Source: Planctomycetota bacterium | GTDB taxonomy: Bacteria; Planctomycetota; J058 | NCBI GenBank assembly: GCA_019636275.1 | Contig: JAHBXY010000030.1 | Coordinates: 1-64,000, forward strand | DNA: 64,000 nucleotides | Direction: 5' to 3' | Shown here: positions 27,902-36,476 of the stretch, in pieces | Position numbering within the stretch: position 1 is the stretch's first letter | Layout: every line of letters starts with the position of its first letter | Notes under the pieces: model-generated | Told to the model about the DNA's origin: nothing | Seen by the model: only the letters and a program-made list of their open reading frames with translations | Database searches by the model: none | Position numbers and translations under genes: made by a program

Positions 27902-28891
27902 TCACGTCAACGCGAGCTCCTGCGGGCCCCACATCGCCTCGCCCGCGAAGGCCCACAGCCAGTAGCGCTGCTTCTTGCGGTGGGCCATCGCCGGCTGCGC
28001 CAGCAGGTCGAGGCCGAAGTAGCCGCGCGCCGGCTTGCCCTCGGGCGGGAGGTCGTGGACGGGCACGGCCAGGTCGATCACGAACGGCCCCGTCGCCTCC
28101 TCGCCCAGGAGCACGAGGTCGACCGGGACGACGGCCTTCGCCTCGGGGTCGCCGACCTGGTGCCCGTCGACGACCTGGTGCGGCAGGAGCGGCAGGGCGA
28201 AGGTCCCGCGGACCATCAGCTGCCCCCGGGCGGGGACCCGGCGCAGGGTGACGAGCGACAGGCCCACGCCGGCCGGCGGGGCGGGCGAGCGGGCGTCCTT
28301 GCGGTAGCTGGGGAGCTCGCCCCCCGGCCGCGGTCGGACGCGCTCGGGGCCGCGCTCGGGCGGCGGGGCGGCCGCCGCGGCCTCGGCCACGACGGGGTCG
28401 ACCCAGCCGCGCGGCGGCGGGACCACCAGCTCGCTCCGGACGCGCTCGGCGCGCTGGCCGCGCAGGAGCACGGTCGCGACGATCGAGCCCGGGCGCCAAG
28501 GGAGGTCCGGCAGCCGCGCGTGGGCGTCGAGGGTGAACATCTTGTAGACGCGCCCCTCGCCCGGATCCTCGTCGTCGGGCGCCGGCCGCGGCGCCGACGG
28601 GTCCTTCACGCGCGGCGGCTCGACCAGGGCCACGTGCGTGCGCCCCTCGTCGAGGTGCGCCGCGGCGACGACGGCGCCGGCGGCGAAGCGGGCCGTCCTC
28701 GCCTCGCGCAGGGGGACGACGTGGCAGCCGACGAGCGGGAGCTTCGTGCGGCCGTCGAGCGGGACCTTCGCCGGCGCGTCGAGGAACAGGCCCGTCGCGC
28801 CCTCCTTCGAGAGGCGCTGCTGGACGGCGTCCTTGGTGCGGTAGGGCTGCGTCCAGAAGTCGGCGTCGTCGAGGCCGAAGGGGCCAGGCAT
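27902..28891 (-). CDS. Partner protein A0 of the metalloprotease array
   Basis: 329 residues from the ATG at 28891. It shares a conserved plan with 44482-45518, 47602-48723 and 54772-55827: start MPGPFGLDDADFW, a VPLDGRTKLPLVG segment, LPWRPGSIVATVLLRGQRAE, a VDPVV followed by Pro-rich linker and LPSYR, GTFALPLLPHQ, AVVPVDLVLLG, a VPVHDLP strand, a LDLL segment and an ending AFAGEAMWGPQELAL. It looks like two beta domains joined by a Pro/Arg linker. No known family, signal peptide or catalytic motif. Last gene of the operon B0 - 28893-30320 - A0; it starts 1 nt after the middle gene's stop. Confidence 0.75.
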   Translation of the reverse strand: MPGPFGLDDADFWTQPYRTKDAVQQRLSKEGATGLFLDAPAKVPLDGRTKLPLVGCHVVPLREARTARFAAGAVVAAAHLDEGRTHVALVEPPRVKDPSAPRPAPDDEDPGEGRVYKMFTLDAHARLPDLPWRPGSIVATVLLRGQRAERVRSELVVPPPRGWVDPVVAEAAAAAPPPERGPERVRPRPGGELPSYRKDARSPAPPAGVGLSLVTLRRVPARGQLMVRGTFALPLLPHQVVDGHQVGDPEAKAVVPVDLVLLGEEATGPFVIDLAVPVHDLPPEGKPARGYFGLDLLAQPAMAHRKKQRYWLWAFAGEAMWGPQELALT

Positions 28892-28892
28892 C

Positions 28893-30320
28893 TCAGGGCG
28901 CCTCCGGCCCCGGCGCCAGCCCGACGAGCCCGCGCGCCGGGTCGACGGCGAGGAGCGCGGGCCCCAGGCCAGGGGCGAAGACCAGGTCGGGCGGATGGTC
29001 GGCGCGCCGGACGACCTCCGGGCACGGCGCCGGCGGCTGGAGCGGGCCGGCGTAGAGCCACCCGGCGCCGGCCTCGCGCGCGAGCAGGTGCGGAGCCCCG
29101 GCCGGGTCGAGGCGCAGGCGTGCCTCGGTCACCTGCCAGCGCCGGTCCCACGGCCAGAGCGCGGGCGTCTCCAGCCGCACGCCGAGTGCCGCCTCGTAGC
29201 GCCAGCGCGTGAGCAGCGGCGCGGGCTCCTCGCCCTCGCGCCGCGCGAACCAGGTGAGCACGGCCCCCGCGAGGCGGCCTCCGGGGAGGGCCGCCGCGGC
29301 GGCGGCCGCCAGGGCGCCCTTGAACGGCCCCAGCGCCAGCCGCTCGCCCGGCCCCTCCTCGGCCCACGCGAGGAGGTGGCCGCGGGGCGGCCCGGCGCCC
29401 GTGTCGAGGGCCACGACCCAGGCGCGCCCGTCGTCGCCCGTGAGCACGTCGCTCCAGGCGGGCGCCTCGAAGGGGACGTCGATCGAGGCGCCCCGCCCCG
29501 GCGCCTCACCGACCCACGCCGAGAGCAGCGCGCGGCGGTAGAGCGCCAGGGCCAGCGCGCGGGGGCGCGCCGGGTCGAGCGCCGCGAGCGGGCCGAGGAG
29601 GCGTGCGCCGGCGACGAGGTCGACCTCGCCCGGCTCGCTCCACGGCTCCGCGCCCGCGTCGACCCAGCGGAGCACGCTCCCCTCGGGCCAGGCGACGAGG
29701 CGCGCCGCCGCCGGGGCGCCGGGCGGCGGCGCGGTGAGGGCGGGCCAGGCGTCCGCCTCGACCGGCGCGGCCGCGCGGAAGGCCGTGACCGGCCGGACCT
29801 CCCCGCGGACGGCGCGGAGCACGCGCACGTGCAGGGCGGGCGGGTCGTCGTCCTGCACCCAGGCCATCGACCACTGCCCGGGCTCGCTCACGGGCGGCGT
29901 GGCCGCGCGCGGCCGCAGCGGCCGCACCTCGACCTGCCGCGGCGCCGAGACGAGCCGCTCCTCGCCGACCCGCTCCACCGCCTCGACCTCGTAGACGCCC
30001 ACGCGCGGCAGGTCGGCCCGGTCGAGCAGGGCGAACACGTCGCGCCGCTCCTCCCCGGGCGCCAGCGCGCGCTCGGGTCCGTCGCCGCGCCGCTCCGGGA
30101 TCGGCGGCCGCTGCCAGCGGTCCTCCGGCGCGAAGGCGCGCTCGTCACCCTCTCCCGGGCCGCGCACGACCAGCGTCGGCCACTCCGGGTGCAGGCCGGC
30201 GTTCGCCACGGTGACCGGAGCGTCGCCGTCGTTGCGCAGCGTGACCGCGCAGCGCGCGCTCTCCTGGACGACGAGCGCCGGGCGCGGCAGGTGCAGCGAG
30301 AGCTCGAGCGCGTTGGGCAT
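28893..30320 (-). CDS. Beta-rich protein between the double protease and its partner
   Basis: 475 residues from the ATG at 30320. The first 130 residues look like an Ig-like sandwich (SARCAVTLRNDGDAPVTVAN, LAPGEERRDVFALL, VGVYEVEAVERV), a layout also seen in BsuPI-type intracellular proteinase inhibitors and many planctomycete beta domains. The remaining part is a series of short strand repeats with recurring Trp (AWVVALDTGAGPP, LTWFARREGEEP, DRRWQVTEARLRL) that suggests a propeller-like fold. No signal peptide. Only this operon has it; the plus-strand array does not. An inhibitory or adaptor role next to the protease is speculation. Confidence 0.7.
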   Translation of the reverse strand: MPNALELSLHLPRPALVVQESARCAVTLRNDGDAPVTVANAGLHPEWPTLVVRGPGEGDERAFAPEDRWQRPPIPERRGDGPERALAPGEERRDVFALLDRADLPRVGVYEVEAVERVGEERLVSAPRQVEVRPLRPRAATPPVSEPGQWSMAWVQDDDPPALHVRVLRAVRGEVRPVTAFRAAAPVEADAWPALTAPPPGAPAAARLVAWPEGSVLRWVDAGAEPWSEPGEVDLVAGARLLGPLAALDPARPRALALALYRRALLSAWVGEAPGRGASIDVPFEAPAWSDVLTGDDGRAWVVALDTGAGPPRGHLLAWAEEGPGERLALGPFKGALAAAAAAALPGGRLAGAVLTWFARREGEEPAPLLTRWRYEAALGVRLETPALWPWDRRWQVTEARLRLDPAGAPHLLAREAGAGWLYAGPLQPPAPCPEVVRRADHPPDLVFAPGLGPALLAVDPARGLVGLAPGPEAP

Positions 30321-30359
30321 GGCGCGAGATTCTACGGCGGGCGGCCGGGCGCCCGGGCG

Positions 30360-33300
30360 TCAGGGGAGGTTGTTGTTGAGCGGCACGGCGCTCGTGTCCC
30401 ACCCGCGGAGCTTGAGGTTGCAGCGGCCGCAGAAGTCGTAGTCGTTCTGCGTGTTCCGCTGGTAGCTCATGATGCAGTAGTCGGTGTAGTCGTGCTCGGG
30501 CGGCACGCCGCCGCCGACCGACCCGGTGTCGTAGCGCTGCACGGTCGCCGTCGCGCCGCTCGTGCCGCCCGTGATCGTGCTCCCCGACGTGAAGCGGACG
30601 CCGCTGGGCATGCTCAGGACCAGGAGCCGGCCGCCGCCGTCGCGGATCGCGTCGACGGTGCTGAAGTTCCCGGTGCCGCCCTCCGTGACCTGCTCGCCCT
30701 GCTGGAACGGCCCCCCCGCCACGCTCCCCGCCCGCAGGTCGATCACGTCGTTGCGGGTCGTCCACTGGTGCGGCAAGTAGAGCACGTGGCCGAGCTCGTG
30801 CAGGGCGTTGCGGGTCGTGTCGTAGTTGGCGAACCGCGTGTAGAGCTGGCGCCCCCACCACACGTAGCAGCCGCGCCGCCACATGGCCCGGCCGCTCGTC
30901 GTGAGCTCGACCACGCTGCCCGCCGCGCGCGTCGTGTGCGTGACCGAGTCGCCGTGAGGCGCCTGGATCACGACCACCCCGCTCGTCGCGCGGCGGGTGA
31001 AGAACTCCATGAAGCGCTCGAGGAACTCGCCCAGCAGGAGGCCGTAGTCGTTGTTGCGCGTCCCGGCGTCCATGTTGCGCGGCGCGGCCGTGCTCACCGA
31101 GGGGAAGGCGGCCGCCTTGGCCGCCTCGTAGTCGGCGGGCTGCCGGAGCTCGATCATCCCCGGCGTCGTCGCCGTGTCGGGGAACAGGGCGGCGATGTCG
31201 TAGCGCTGGCTGACCCGCGGCGGCTGCGCCGGGGTGTTGCGCTGCGCGTAGCGGACGGCCTGCTGCCAGAGCGCGTCGCCGACGCGGCGCACCGTGCGGC
31301 TCGCCGTCCGCTCGACGATCAGCTCCATGTAGCAGTTCTCGAAGTCGTCGCGGAGCGTGTCGAAGTCGATCGGGGCGAGGTCCCCGCCGGCGGCGGTCCG
31401 GTCGGCGGCCGCCGTGCCCGACGGGTAGTCGAAGACGACGTACTTGCTCAGGCGCAGGTTGCGCCACACCACGAACGTCCCGGTGTCGGCCGCCGCCGCG
31501 CCGTCGCCCGTCCCGTCGGACGGCGCCTCGCCGAGCGGGTCGACGAAGGCGCGCAGCTTGAACCGGTCGCCGCCCTGCCGCGAGGGCCGGAAGATCACCC
31601 CGGCCTCGCCCTCGTCGTTGGTCGTGGCCATGACCGCCAGCGCGTGCCGGCTGGCCTGGGCGGCCGCGAAGCGCGCCTCGCCCCCGCGCGCGTGGAAGCC
31701 GGGCCGTTCGACGGTCTCGAAGTAATCGGCCGCCTGCCCGGCGCCGGGCCGCCGCTTGCCGCCGCGCGTCGCGGGGCAGTTGTCGACCTGCGGGTCGCCG
31801 GCCACCGCCGGCGTCGCCGCCACCTCGCGCTCGACGTAGCCGGCGGGCCCGCGGTGGCGGTTCTTCTTCACGCGCGTCTGGTCGCGGAGGGCCGGCGCGC
31901 GCACGGGCGAGCCCTCGGGCGGCAGGTCCGGCGCGACGAGCTGGAAGTGGACGCTCACCCCCGGAGCAGGGCTCCAGTCGCTCGAGCCCGCGGCCTGCTG
32001 CTCGACCTTGGCCACGATCGGGAGCGCCCCCACGCGCCAGTTGGCGGCGTAGAGCTCCTCCTCCGCCGCGAAGCGCTGCCGATGGCCGGGCCCCTGCGTG
32101 CGGCGGCCCTGCCAGGCCGCGCTCTCCTGCGGGCGGATCGCGAACCCGCCGGGCAGGCGGATGCGCGCGAACTCGGTCGGGCCGGGCAGCGCCGAGGCCG
32201 CGTCGTCGGCCGCGCCCGCGACCTTGACCACGTCCTTGCCCATGCCGTCGACGAGCGCCTGCTGCGCCGCCGCGTCGTCGGCGGCGGGCGACGAGAGCAC
32301 GTCCTTCCAGTGGCTCCAGGCGTGCCCCCAGCGCGTGGCCAGGTCGCCGCTCGAGAGCGGCTCGTAGAACAGCCCCAGGACCTGCGCCCGCTGCTGCCGG
32401 CCGGCGTCGGTGTCGGGCGGGTCGCACAGCGCGTCGAGGTCGCCCAGCGCGAGCGTGACGCGGTAGGTGGGGGCGGCGCGGCTGCCCGACTCCTCCGTGT
32501 CCCCCTCGACGCGCTGGGCCAGCACCTGCTTGCCGCCGTCCGAGTCGACGAGGTCGCAGGGCTCGGCCAGGACGAACGGGCGGCAGCGCTCGCAGAACTT
32601 CCCGTCGTTGATGGCGACCTCGCCCGTGCCCGCGCCGAACATGACGCAGGCGCCCTCCTTCCAGGTGAAGTCGGGCTCCCCGAACTCGGCGTCCGACAGG
32701 CCGTGGGCGCAGTGGTGCCCGTAGTGGCCGTGCTCGGTGTAGGTGCGGCCGTGGTCGGCCTCGCTCAGCCCGGGCGCGACCTCCGCCAGCGCCTGCTTGA
32801 TCGCGTGGCCGAGCTCGTGCACGAGCACGCCGTTCATCGCCGGGTCGCTCGGCAGGCGCACGACGAGCTGGTGCTTGCCATTGGCCTCGCCCAGGAACGG
32901 CCCGCGGGCCACGAGCAGCTTGAGCGTGACCTTCACCGGGTGGCGCACGCCGGCCGCCGTGGACGCCTTGTCGCCGTCGCCCACGATCTGGGCGGCCTCG
33001 GGCGGGAGGACGACCTGCACCTTGTCGCGCGTCGTCCCCAGGCCGAAGACGACCGAGTCGGCCGTCAGGTCGCCGCGCTTGCCGGCGTCGGGGTGCCCCG
33101 AGGGCGCGAGGCTCTCCCAGGCGCTGCCTTCCTGCAGGCTGGCCTCGCCGTTCTGGATGGCCGTGGCGAAGACGTCGTAGTCCTCGGGGTCCGAGATCGT
33201 GAGCGTCTTCTTGCCGAAGACCGCCTCGGCCTCGATCGTCTGCTCGTGCCAGCTCCCGGCCTCGCCGCCGTCGTACTGCGCGTCGCACACGATCACGTGC

Positions 33301-34445
33301 GCGCCGATCGGCGCGCGGTCGTCCTGGAACTTGCTCCTGAGCTGCTCGAGGTTGTGGTTTCCCACGACGAGGAGCTTGCCCGACCCGCGGCCGAGGTCGG
33401 CGGCGCTCATGAAGCTGCCGGCGGGGACGTCGTCCTCGGCGATGAGCGCCTCGTGGTAGCGCTCGTACTCGATGAACACGTCCTTCAGCGCCGCCTCCAT
33501 GACGGCGGTCGAGGGGAAGGCCGAGTCGGGGGCGCGCGTCACCTGGTAGAAGAGGCGCCGCCAGTTCGTGATCGTCAGCGCCTCGTCGTCGCAGTCCTGA
33601 GTGCCGCCGACCGACAGGACGAATACGTCGCCGCCGGCGAGCCCCAGCTCGACCTCGAGCTCGACCTCCCCGTCGTCCTCGGAGAGCTCGGCCTCGATCC
33701 CGCCGTCGGGGCACCAGTCGGCGGTCGTCCCGCCCGTGATCTCCGGCGCCGGGTCGTTGCGCGCGCTGTTGTCCTCGGCCGGGGTGAGCTTCGCGTAGAC
33801 CTTGTCGCCCGCCTTGCCGCCCTCGAGCGTGACCTTCACCTTGAGCACGTGGCCCTGCTCGGGGTGGGCGTCGTCCTCGGGCATGTTCACCCACTGCGTG
33901 TGGGCGCCCTTCGGCGGCCACACGAGGCGCGCCGGCGGGACCTTCTTCACCTTGGCGCGGCGCTTCGGGCCCTTGTCCTCCAGCCACTCGACGAGGTGGT
34001 AGGGCTTGAGCCACTCGACCTCGATCGGGCCAGGCGGGAGGTACTCCTCCTTGCGCGTGCCGCTCGAGCCGGTGTTGCGCTCGCGCGTCTCCTGGCCGGC
34101 CGTGACGCGGAAGCAGGCGTCGGGGAGGCTGTTGCCCTCCTCGTCCTCGCTCGTGACCTCGACCCAGTCGCAGTAGACGACGAGCTTGGTGGCCTGGGTC
34201 TCGAGGCCCTTGCACGTGGCCTTGTAGTAGACCTCCCAGCTCGCCTCGTCGCCGTCGGGGTCGGGGCCCTGCGCCACCCAGTCGGCCGTGATCGCCTTGT
34301 TCTTGACCTTGGCCGAGATCGTGTCGAGCGACTGGTTGTCCTTGACCTTGAAGACCTGGATCTCCGCCGCCTCGCCGTCGTCGATGCCCGAGGTGCGGAC
34401 GGTCAGCGCGACGGTCTTGCCCGCCCCGACGACCCGTGCGCCCAT
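30360..34445 (-). CDS. Giant two-headed metalloprotease B0
   Basis: 1361 residues from the ATG at 34445 with GGGAGG 6 nt upstream. A beta-rich N-terminus, then a TTR-like module (about 100-170: DEEGNSLPDACFRV...YLPPGPIEVEWLKPY), HTQWVN, a KAGDKVYAKLTP stretch and a HNLEQLRSKF region lead to the first zinc site HELGH (543) with YTEHGHYGHHC, CVMFG and FCERCRPF downstream. After about 600 residues of other beta-rich sequence comes a second site HELGHVLYLPH (1216), with exact metzincin spacing, then CIMSY and FCGRCNLKLRGW near the end. These Cys patterns match the archaemetzincin signature. No Sec signal or TM segment. Head of a three-gene operon; homologous to 42464-51479 genes. Confidence 0.85.
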   Translation of the reverse strand: MGARVVGAGKTVALTVRTSGIDDGEAAEIQVFKVKDNQSLDTISAKVKNKAITADWVAQGPDPDGDEASWEVYYKATCKGLETQATKLVVYCDWVEVTSEDEEGNSLPDACFRVTAGQETRERNTGSSGTRKEEYLPPGPIEVEWLKPYHLVEWLEDKGPKRRAKVKKVPPARLVWPPKGAHTQWVNMPEDDAHPEQGHVLKVKVTLEGGKAGDKVYAKLTPAEDNSARNDPAPEITGGTTADWCPDGGIEAELSEDDGEVELEVELGLAGGDVFVLSVGGTQDCDDEALTITNWRRLFYQVTRAPDSAFPSTAVMEAALKDVFIEYERYHEALIAEDDVPAGSFMSAADLGRGSGKLLVVGNHNLEQLRSKFQDDRAPIGAHVIVCDAQYDGGEAGSWHEQTIEAEAVFGKKTLTISDPEDYDVFATAIQNGEASLQEGSAWESLAPSGHPDAGKRGDLTADSVVFGLGTTRDKVQVVLPPEAAQIVGDGDKASTAAGVRHPVKVTLKLLVARGPFLGEANGKHQLVVRLPSDPAMNGVLVHELGHAIKQALAEVAPGLSEADHGRTYTEHGHYGHHCAHGLSDAEFGEPDFTWKEGACVMFGAGTGEVAINDGKFCERCRPFVLAEPCDLVDSDGGKQVLAQRVEGDTEESGSRAAPTYRVTLALGDLDALCDPPDTDAGRQQRAQVLGLFYEPLSSGDLATRWGHAWSHWKDVLSSPAADDAAAQQALVDGMGKDVVKVAGAADDAASALPGPTEFARIRLPGGFAIRPQESAAWQGRRTQGPGHRQRFAAEEELYAANWRVGALPIVAKVEQQAAGSSDWSPAPGVSVHFQLVAPDLPPEGSPVRAPALRDQTRVKKNRHRGPAGYVEREVAATPAVAGDPQVDNCPATRGGKRRPGAGQAADYFETVERPGFHARGGEARFAAAQASRHALAVMATTNDEGEAGVIFRPSRQGGDRFKLRAFVDPLGEAPSDGTGDGAAAADTGTFVVWRNLRLSKYVVFDYPSGTAAADRTAAGGDLAPIDFDTLRDDFENCYMELIVERTASRTVRRVGDALWQQAVRYAQRNTPAQPPRVSQRYDIAALFPDTATTPGMIELRQPADYEAAKAAAFPSVSTAAPRNMDAGTRNNDYGLLLGEFLERFMEFFTRRATSGVVVIQAPHGDSVTHTTRAAGSVVELTTSGRAMWRRGCYVWWGRQLYTRFANYDTTRNALHELGHVLYLPHQWTTRNDVIDLRAGSVAGGPFQQGEQVTEGGTGNFSTVDAIRDGGGRLLVLSMPSGVRFTSGSTITGGTSGATATVQRYDTGSVGGGVPPEHDYTDYCIMSYQRNTQNDYDFCGRCNLKLRGWDTSAVPLNNNLP

Positions 34446-34489
34446 GCCGGTCCTCCCCAGGTCCGCCCGCCGGGGCGCGACGCGGACGA

Positions 34490-34495
34490 ATTCTA
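34490..34495 (-). promoter_or_regulatory. -10 element of the B0 operon
   Basis: TAGAAT on the minus strand, about 45 nt before the B0 start, within CTAGAATTCG. The same ten bases occur upstream of B1 (42380-42389). No convincing -35 is seen. Confidence 0.5.
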
Positions 34496-34568
34496 GAGCA
34501 TGCCCGGCCAGGAGATGGAGCGTTGCGCGCGAGAAAGCTCGCGCCCGCGGCGCCGACCGGCCCTCGAC

Positions 34569-34841
34569 ATGGAGGTTGCGTCAGGCACGGAGGTTGCGGA
34601 GGTGCCCGGCGTGAGGCCGAGGGCGAGGAGCGAGGACGGAACCGAGCGCACGTGCCCGCGCTGCGCCCACTGCGTGTGGGTGCTCGGCGTGGGCGGCGGG
34701 TACCACTGCCAGCAGCCCGCGAACGCCATCGACGGGCGCTCGGCGCCGATCCCGGGGCCGGACGCCACCTGCGACCGCTTCACGCCCGCGGCCGCGAGGC
34801 CTTCGAGCAGGTCGACCACGGAGGTCCGATGGAGCCGCTGA
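34569..34841 (+). CDS. Small Cys-rich protein overlapping the FHA gene
   Basis: 90 residues from the ATG at 34569 (an ATG at 34500 in the same frame would add 23 Arg-rich residues). The centre carries five Cys in a metal-site-like pattern: TCPRCAHCVWVLGVGGGYHC, then QQP and later ATCDRFTP. It overlaps the FHA gene start by 13 nt, so the two are probably coupled. It diverges from B0. No family recognised; probably a small zinc-binding protein. Confidence 0.5.
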   Translation: MEVASGTEVAEVPGVRPRARSEDGTERTCPRCAHCVWVLGVGGGYHCQQPANAIDGRSAPIPGPDATCDRFTPAAARPSSRSTTEVRWSR

Positions 34842-35422
34842 GGACGTCGAGCGTCGTCTGCCCCGGCGCGGAGCGCTGGGGGATCGCCGGGACCGCCACG
34901 CCGTTCGAGCCGTTCGCCAGCGCCCTCGGCGGGCTGCCGCGGGAGGCGTTCCTGGCCCGGATCGTCGACCCGGTCCTGCTCGTCACGCGCGCGCCGCGCG
35001 CCGTCGGCGACGCGTCGAGCGAGTTCTCGACCCTGATCCTGCGACCGGCGGCGCCGCGCAGCGGCGGTGAGGCGCTCCTCGTGCCCGTGATCAAGCGCGC
35101 GGGCGCCAACCCGTTCGGCATGATGGTCACGGTGGGCCGGGCCGGCAACAACGACCTCGTGCTGACCGACCCGTCGGTCTCGAAGCTGCAGTGCTACTTC
35201 CACCGCTACGACGGGCGCTGGCGGCTGTCCGACCCGGGCTCGACGAACGGCACGTTCGTCGACGGCGCCCGCCTGCGCCGCGGCGAGGGGGTCCTCCTGC
35301 GACCCCGCGCGCGGGTGCAGGTCGCCGACACCTACGAGGCGACCTTCCTCCTGCCCGAGGACCTGCTCGAGCTCGTCGCCGAGCGCGAGGCCGGTCGCCC
35401 CTTCGGTCAGCGCGCGGGCTGA
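34829..35422 (+). CDS. FHA-domain protein
   Basis: 197 residues from the ATG at 34829, with GGAGG just upstream. The first 80 residues are strand-rich and unassigned. FHA domain at about 85-185: MVTVGRAGNNDLVLTDPSVS, KLQCYFHRYDGRWRLSDPGS and TNGTFVDGARL hold the Arg, Ser and Asn that contact phospho-Thr. It ends with a short acidic/basic tail. Cytoplasmic reader of Ser/Thr phosphorylation; the kinases elsewhere in the window are possible sources of its ligand. Confidence 0.85.
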   Translation: MEPLRTSSVVCPGAERWGIAGTATPFEPFASALGGLPREAFLARIVDPVLLVTRAPRAVGDASSEFSTLILRPAAPRSGGEALLVPVIKRAGANPFGMMVTVGRAGNNDLVLTDPSVSKLQCYFHRYDGRWRLSDPGSTNGTFVDGARLRRGEGVLLRPRARVQVADTYEATFLLPEDLLELVAEREAGRPFGQRAG

Positions 35423-35460
35423 GGCTCGACCGGCCGCCCGGCCCGGGCGAACCTGGGGGC

Positions 35461-36276
35461 GTGACCGAGCGCCGGGTCGACCCGCACGTCCTCGCTCGCC
35501 GCGACGCCGCCGAGGCCGCCGCGCAGGTGAAGGCGTTCGGCGTCCTGCCCGCCCGACGCCGCTTCCCGCTGCGCCGGGCCAAGTTTCCGGTGATCGCCGA
35601 GGTCCTGGCCGGCCTGTCGCGCCGGCTCGGCCGGCCGCCGCGGGTCCTCGACGCCGGCCTGGGACAGGCCAAGCTGGAGCGGGTCCACGCCCACGCGTAT
35701 CCCGACGCGCCCGTGGCCTGGTTCGGCCTCGACCGCCACCGCTACCGGCTCGACCTGCGCCGCGAGCTGCCGGGGATCGTCCGCGTGCAGGGCGACGTCA
35801 CCGCGCTGCCCTACCGCGCGGCGAGCTTCGACGCGGCCGTGTGCTCCTACGTGCTGCAGCACCTCGCGCGCCCCGAGGCGGCGCTGGCCGAGCTGGCGCG
35901 CGTCGTGGCCCCGGGCGGGCTCGTCGTCGTCGCGGTCCCCAACAGCCCCCAGCCGCTCAAGCTCCTGCTCGAGCTCCTGCACCCGGCGCTCGTCTGGTTC
36001 AAGCGGCGCGTGCGCGGCCGCCGGTTCGACTACGGCGCGCAGGTGCAGTTCTGGAACCTGCCGCGCCTGCGCCGCGCGGTCGAGGCCGCCGGGCTGCGGC
36101 CGGCGCGCTGGCAGGGGCTCGGCCTCGTCAGCGGCGGCCCGCTCGGCTGCCTCGAGGACCGCGCCTGGTGGTATCGGCTGCACCTGCGGCTCGGCGCCGC
36201 GGCGCCGCGGCTCGGGCAGGACCTGGTCGTCGTGGCCGAGGTAGCCCCGCCGGCCCCGGCCGCCCTCGAGGGCTGA
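35461..36276 (+). CDS. Class I SAM-dependent methyltransferase
   Basis: 271 residues from the GTG at 35461. Motif I is RVLDAGLGQAKLERV, where the usual third Gly is replaced, followed by an acidic strand end (WFGLDRHRYRLD), motif II (VQGDVTALPYRAASFDAAVC) and post-motif LARVVAPGGLVVVAVPN. The C-terminal third has a Trp/Arg-rich substrate region. Substrate unknown. It converges with another methyltransferase across dispersed repeat copy 2. Confidence 0.82.
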   Translation: MTERRVDPHVLARRDAAEAAAQVKAFGVLPARRRFPLRRAKFPVIAEVLAGLSRRLGRPPRVLDAGLGQAKLERVHAHAYPDAPVAWFGLDRHRYRLDLRRELPGIVRVQGDVTALPYRAASFDAAVCSYVLQHLARPEAALAELARVVAPGGLVVVAVPNSPQPLKLLLELLHPALVWFKRRVRGRRFDYGAQVQFWNLPRLRRAVEAAGLRPARWQGLGLVSGGPLGCLEDRAWWYRLHLRLGAAAPRLGQDLVVVAEVAPPAPAALEG

Positions 36277-36281
36277 CGCTC

Positions 36282-36476
36282 GAGCGTAGGAAGCCCTCGA
36301 CGCTCGCCGACGAGTTTCGGTGACCAGCCCTCGAGCGGAGCAGCACGTGAGGCGAGGGCGACGAGGCTGAGCCGCGGCGGCGAGGCGCGCGGGCGACGAC
36401 GTAGCGATCTATCTCGAGCCCGCGCGCGCGCCGCCGCGGCCAGGCACGTCCTTCGCAGCCGTCGAGCACACCACTC
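36282..36476. repeat. Dispersed intergenic repeat, copy 2
   Basis: About 195 bp matching 15229-15408 in the same orientation. It has the same leading hairpin (GAGCGT 36282-36287 / ACGCTC 36300-36305), the same AGCAGCACGTGAGGCGAGGG block and the same GCCGTCGAGCACACCACTC end, plus an 11-base insertion (CCGCGGCGGCG) absent from copy 1. It lies between convergent genes and supplies the last codons of the methyltransferase at 36409-36972. Confidence 0.85.

Noticed and set aside
28995-34496. An 1833-codon open frame antisense to B0 and its downstream gene
   Set aside because: Its composition is Arg/Ala/Val/Glu-biased shadow sequence without any domain, while the opposite strand encodes clear homologues of the B and A proteins.
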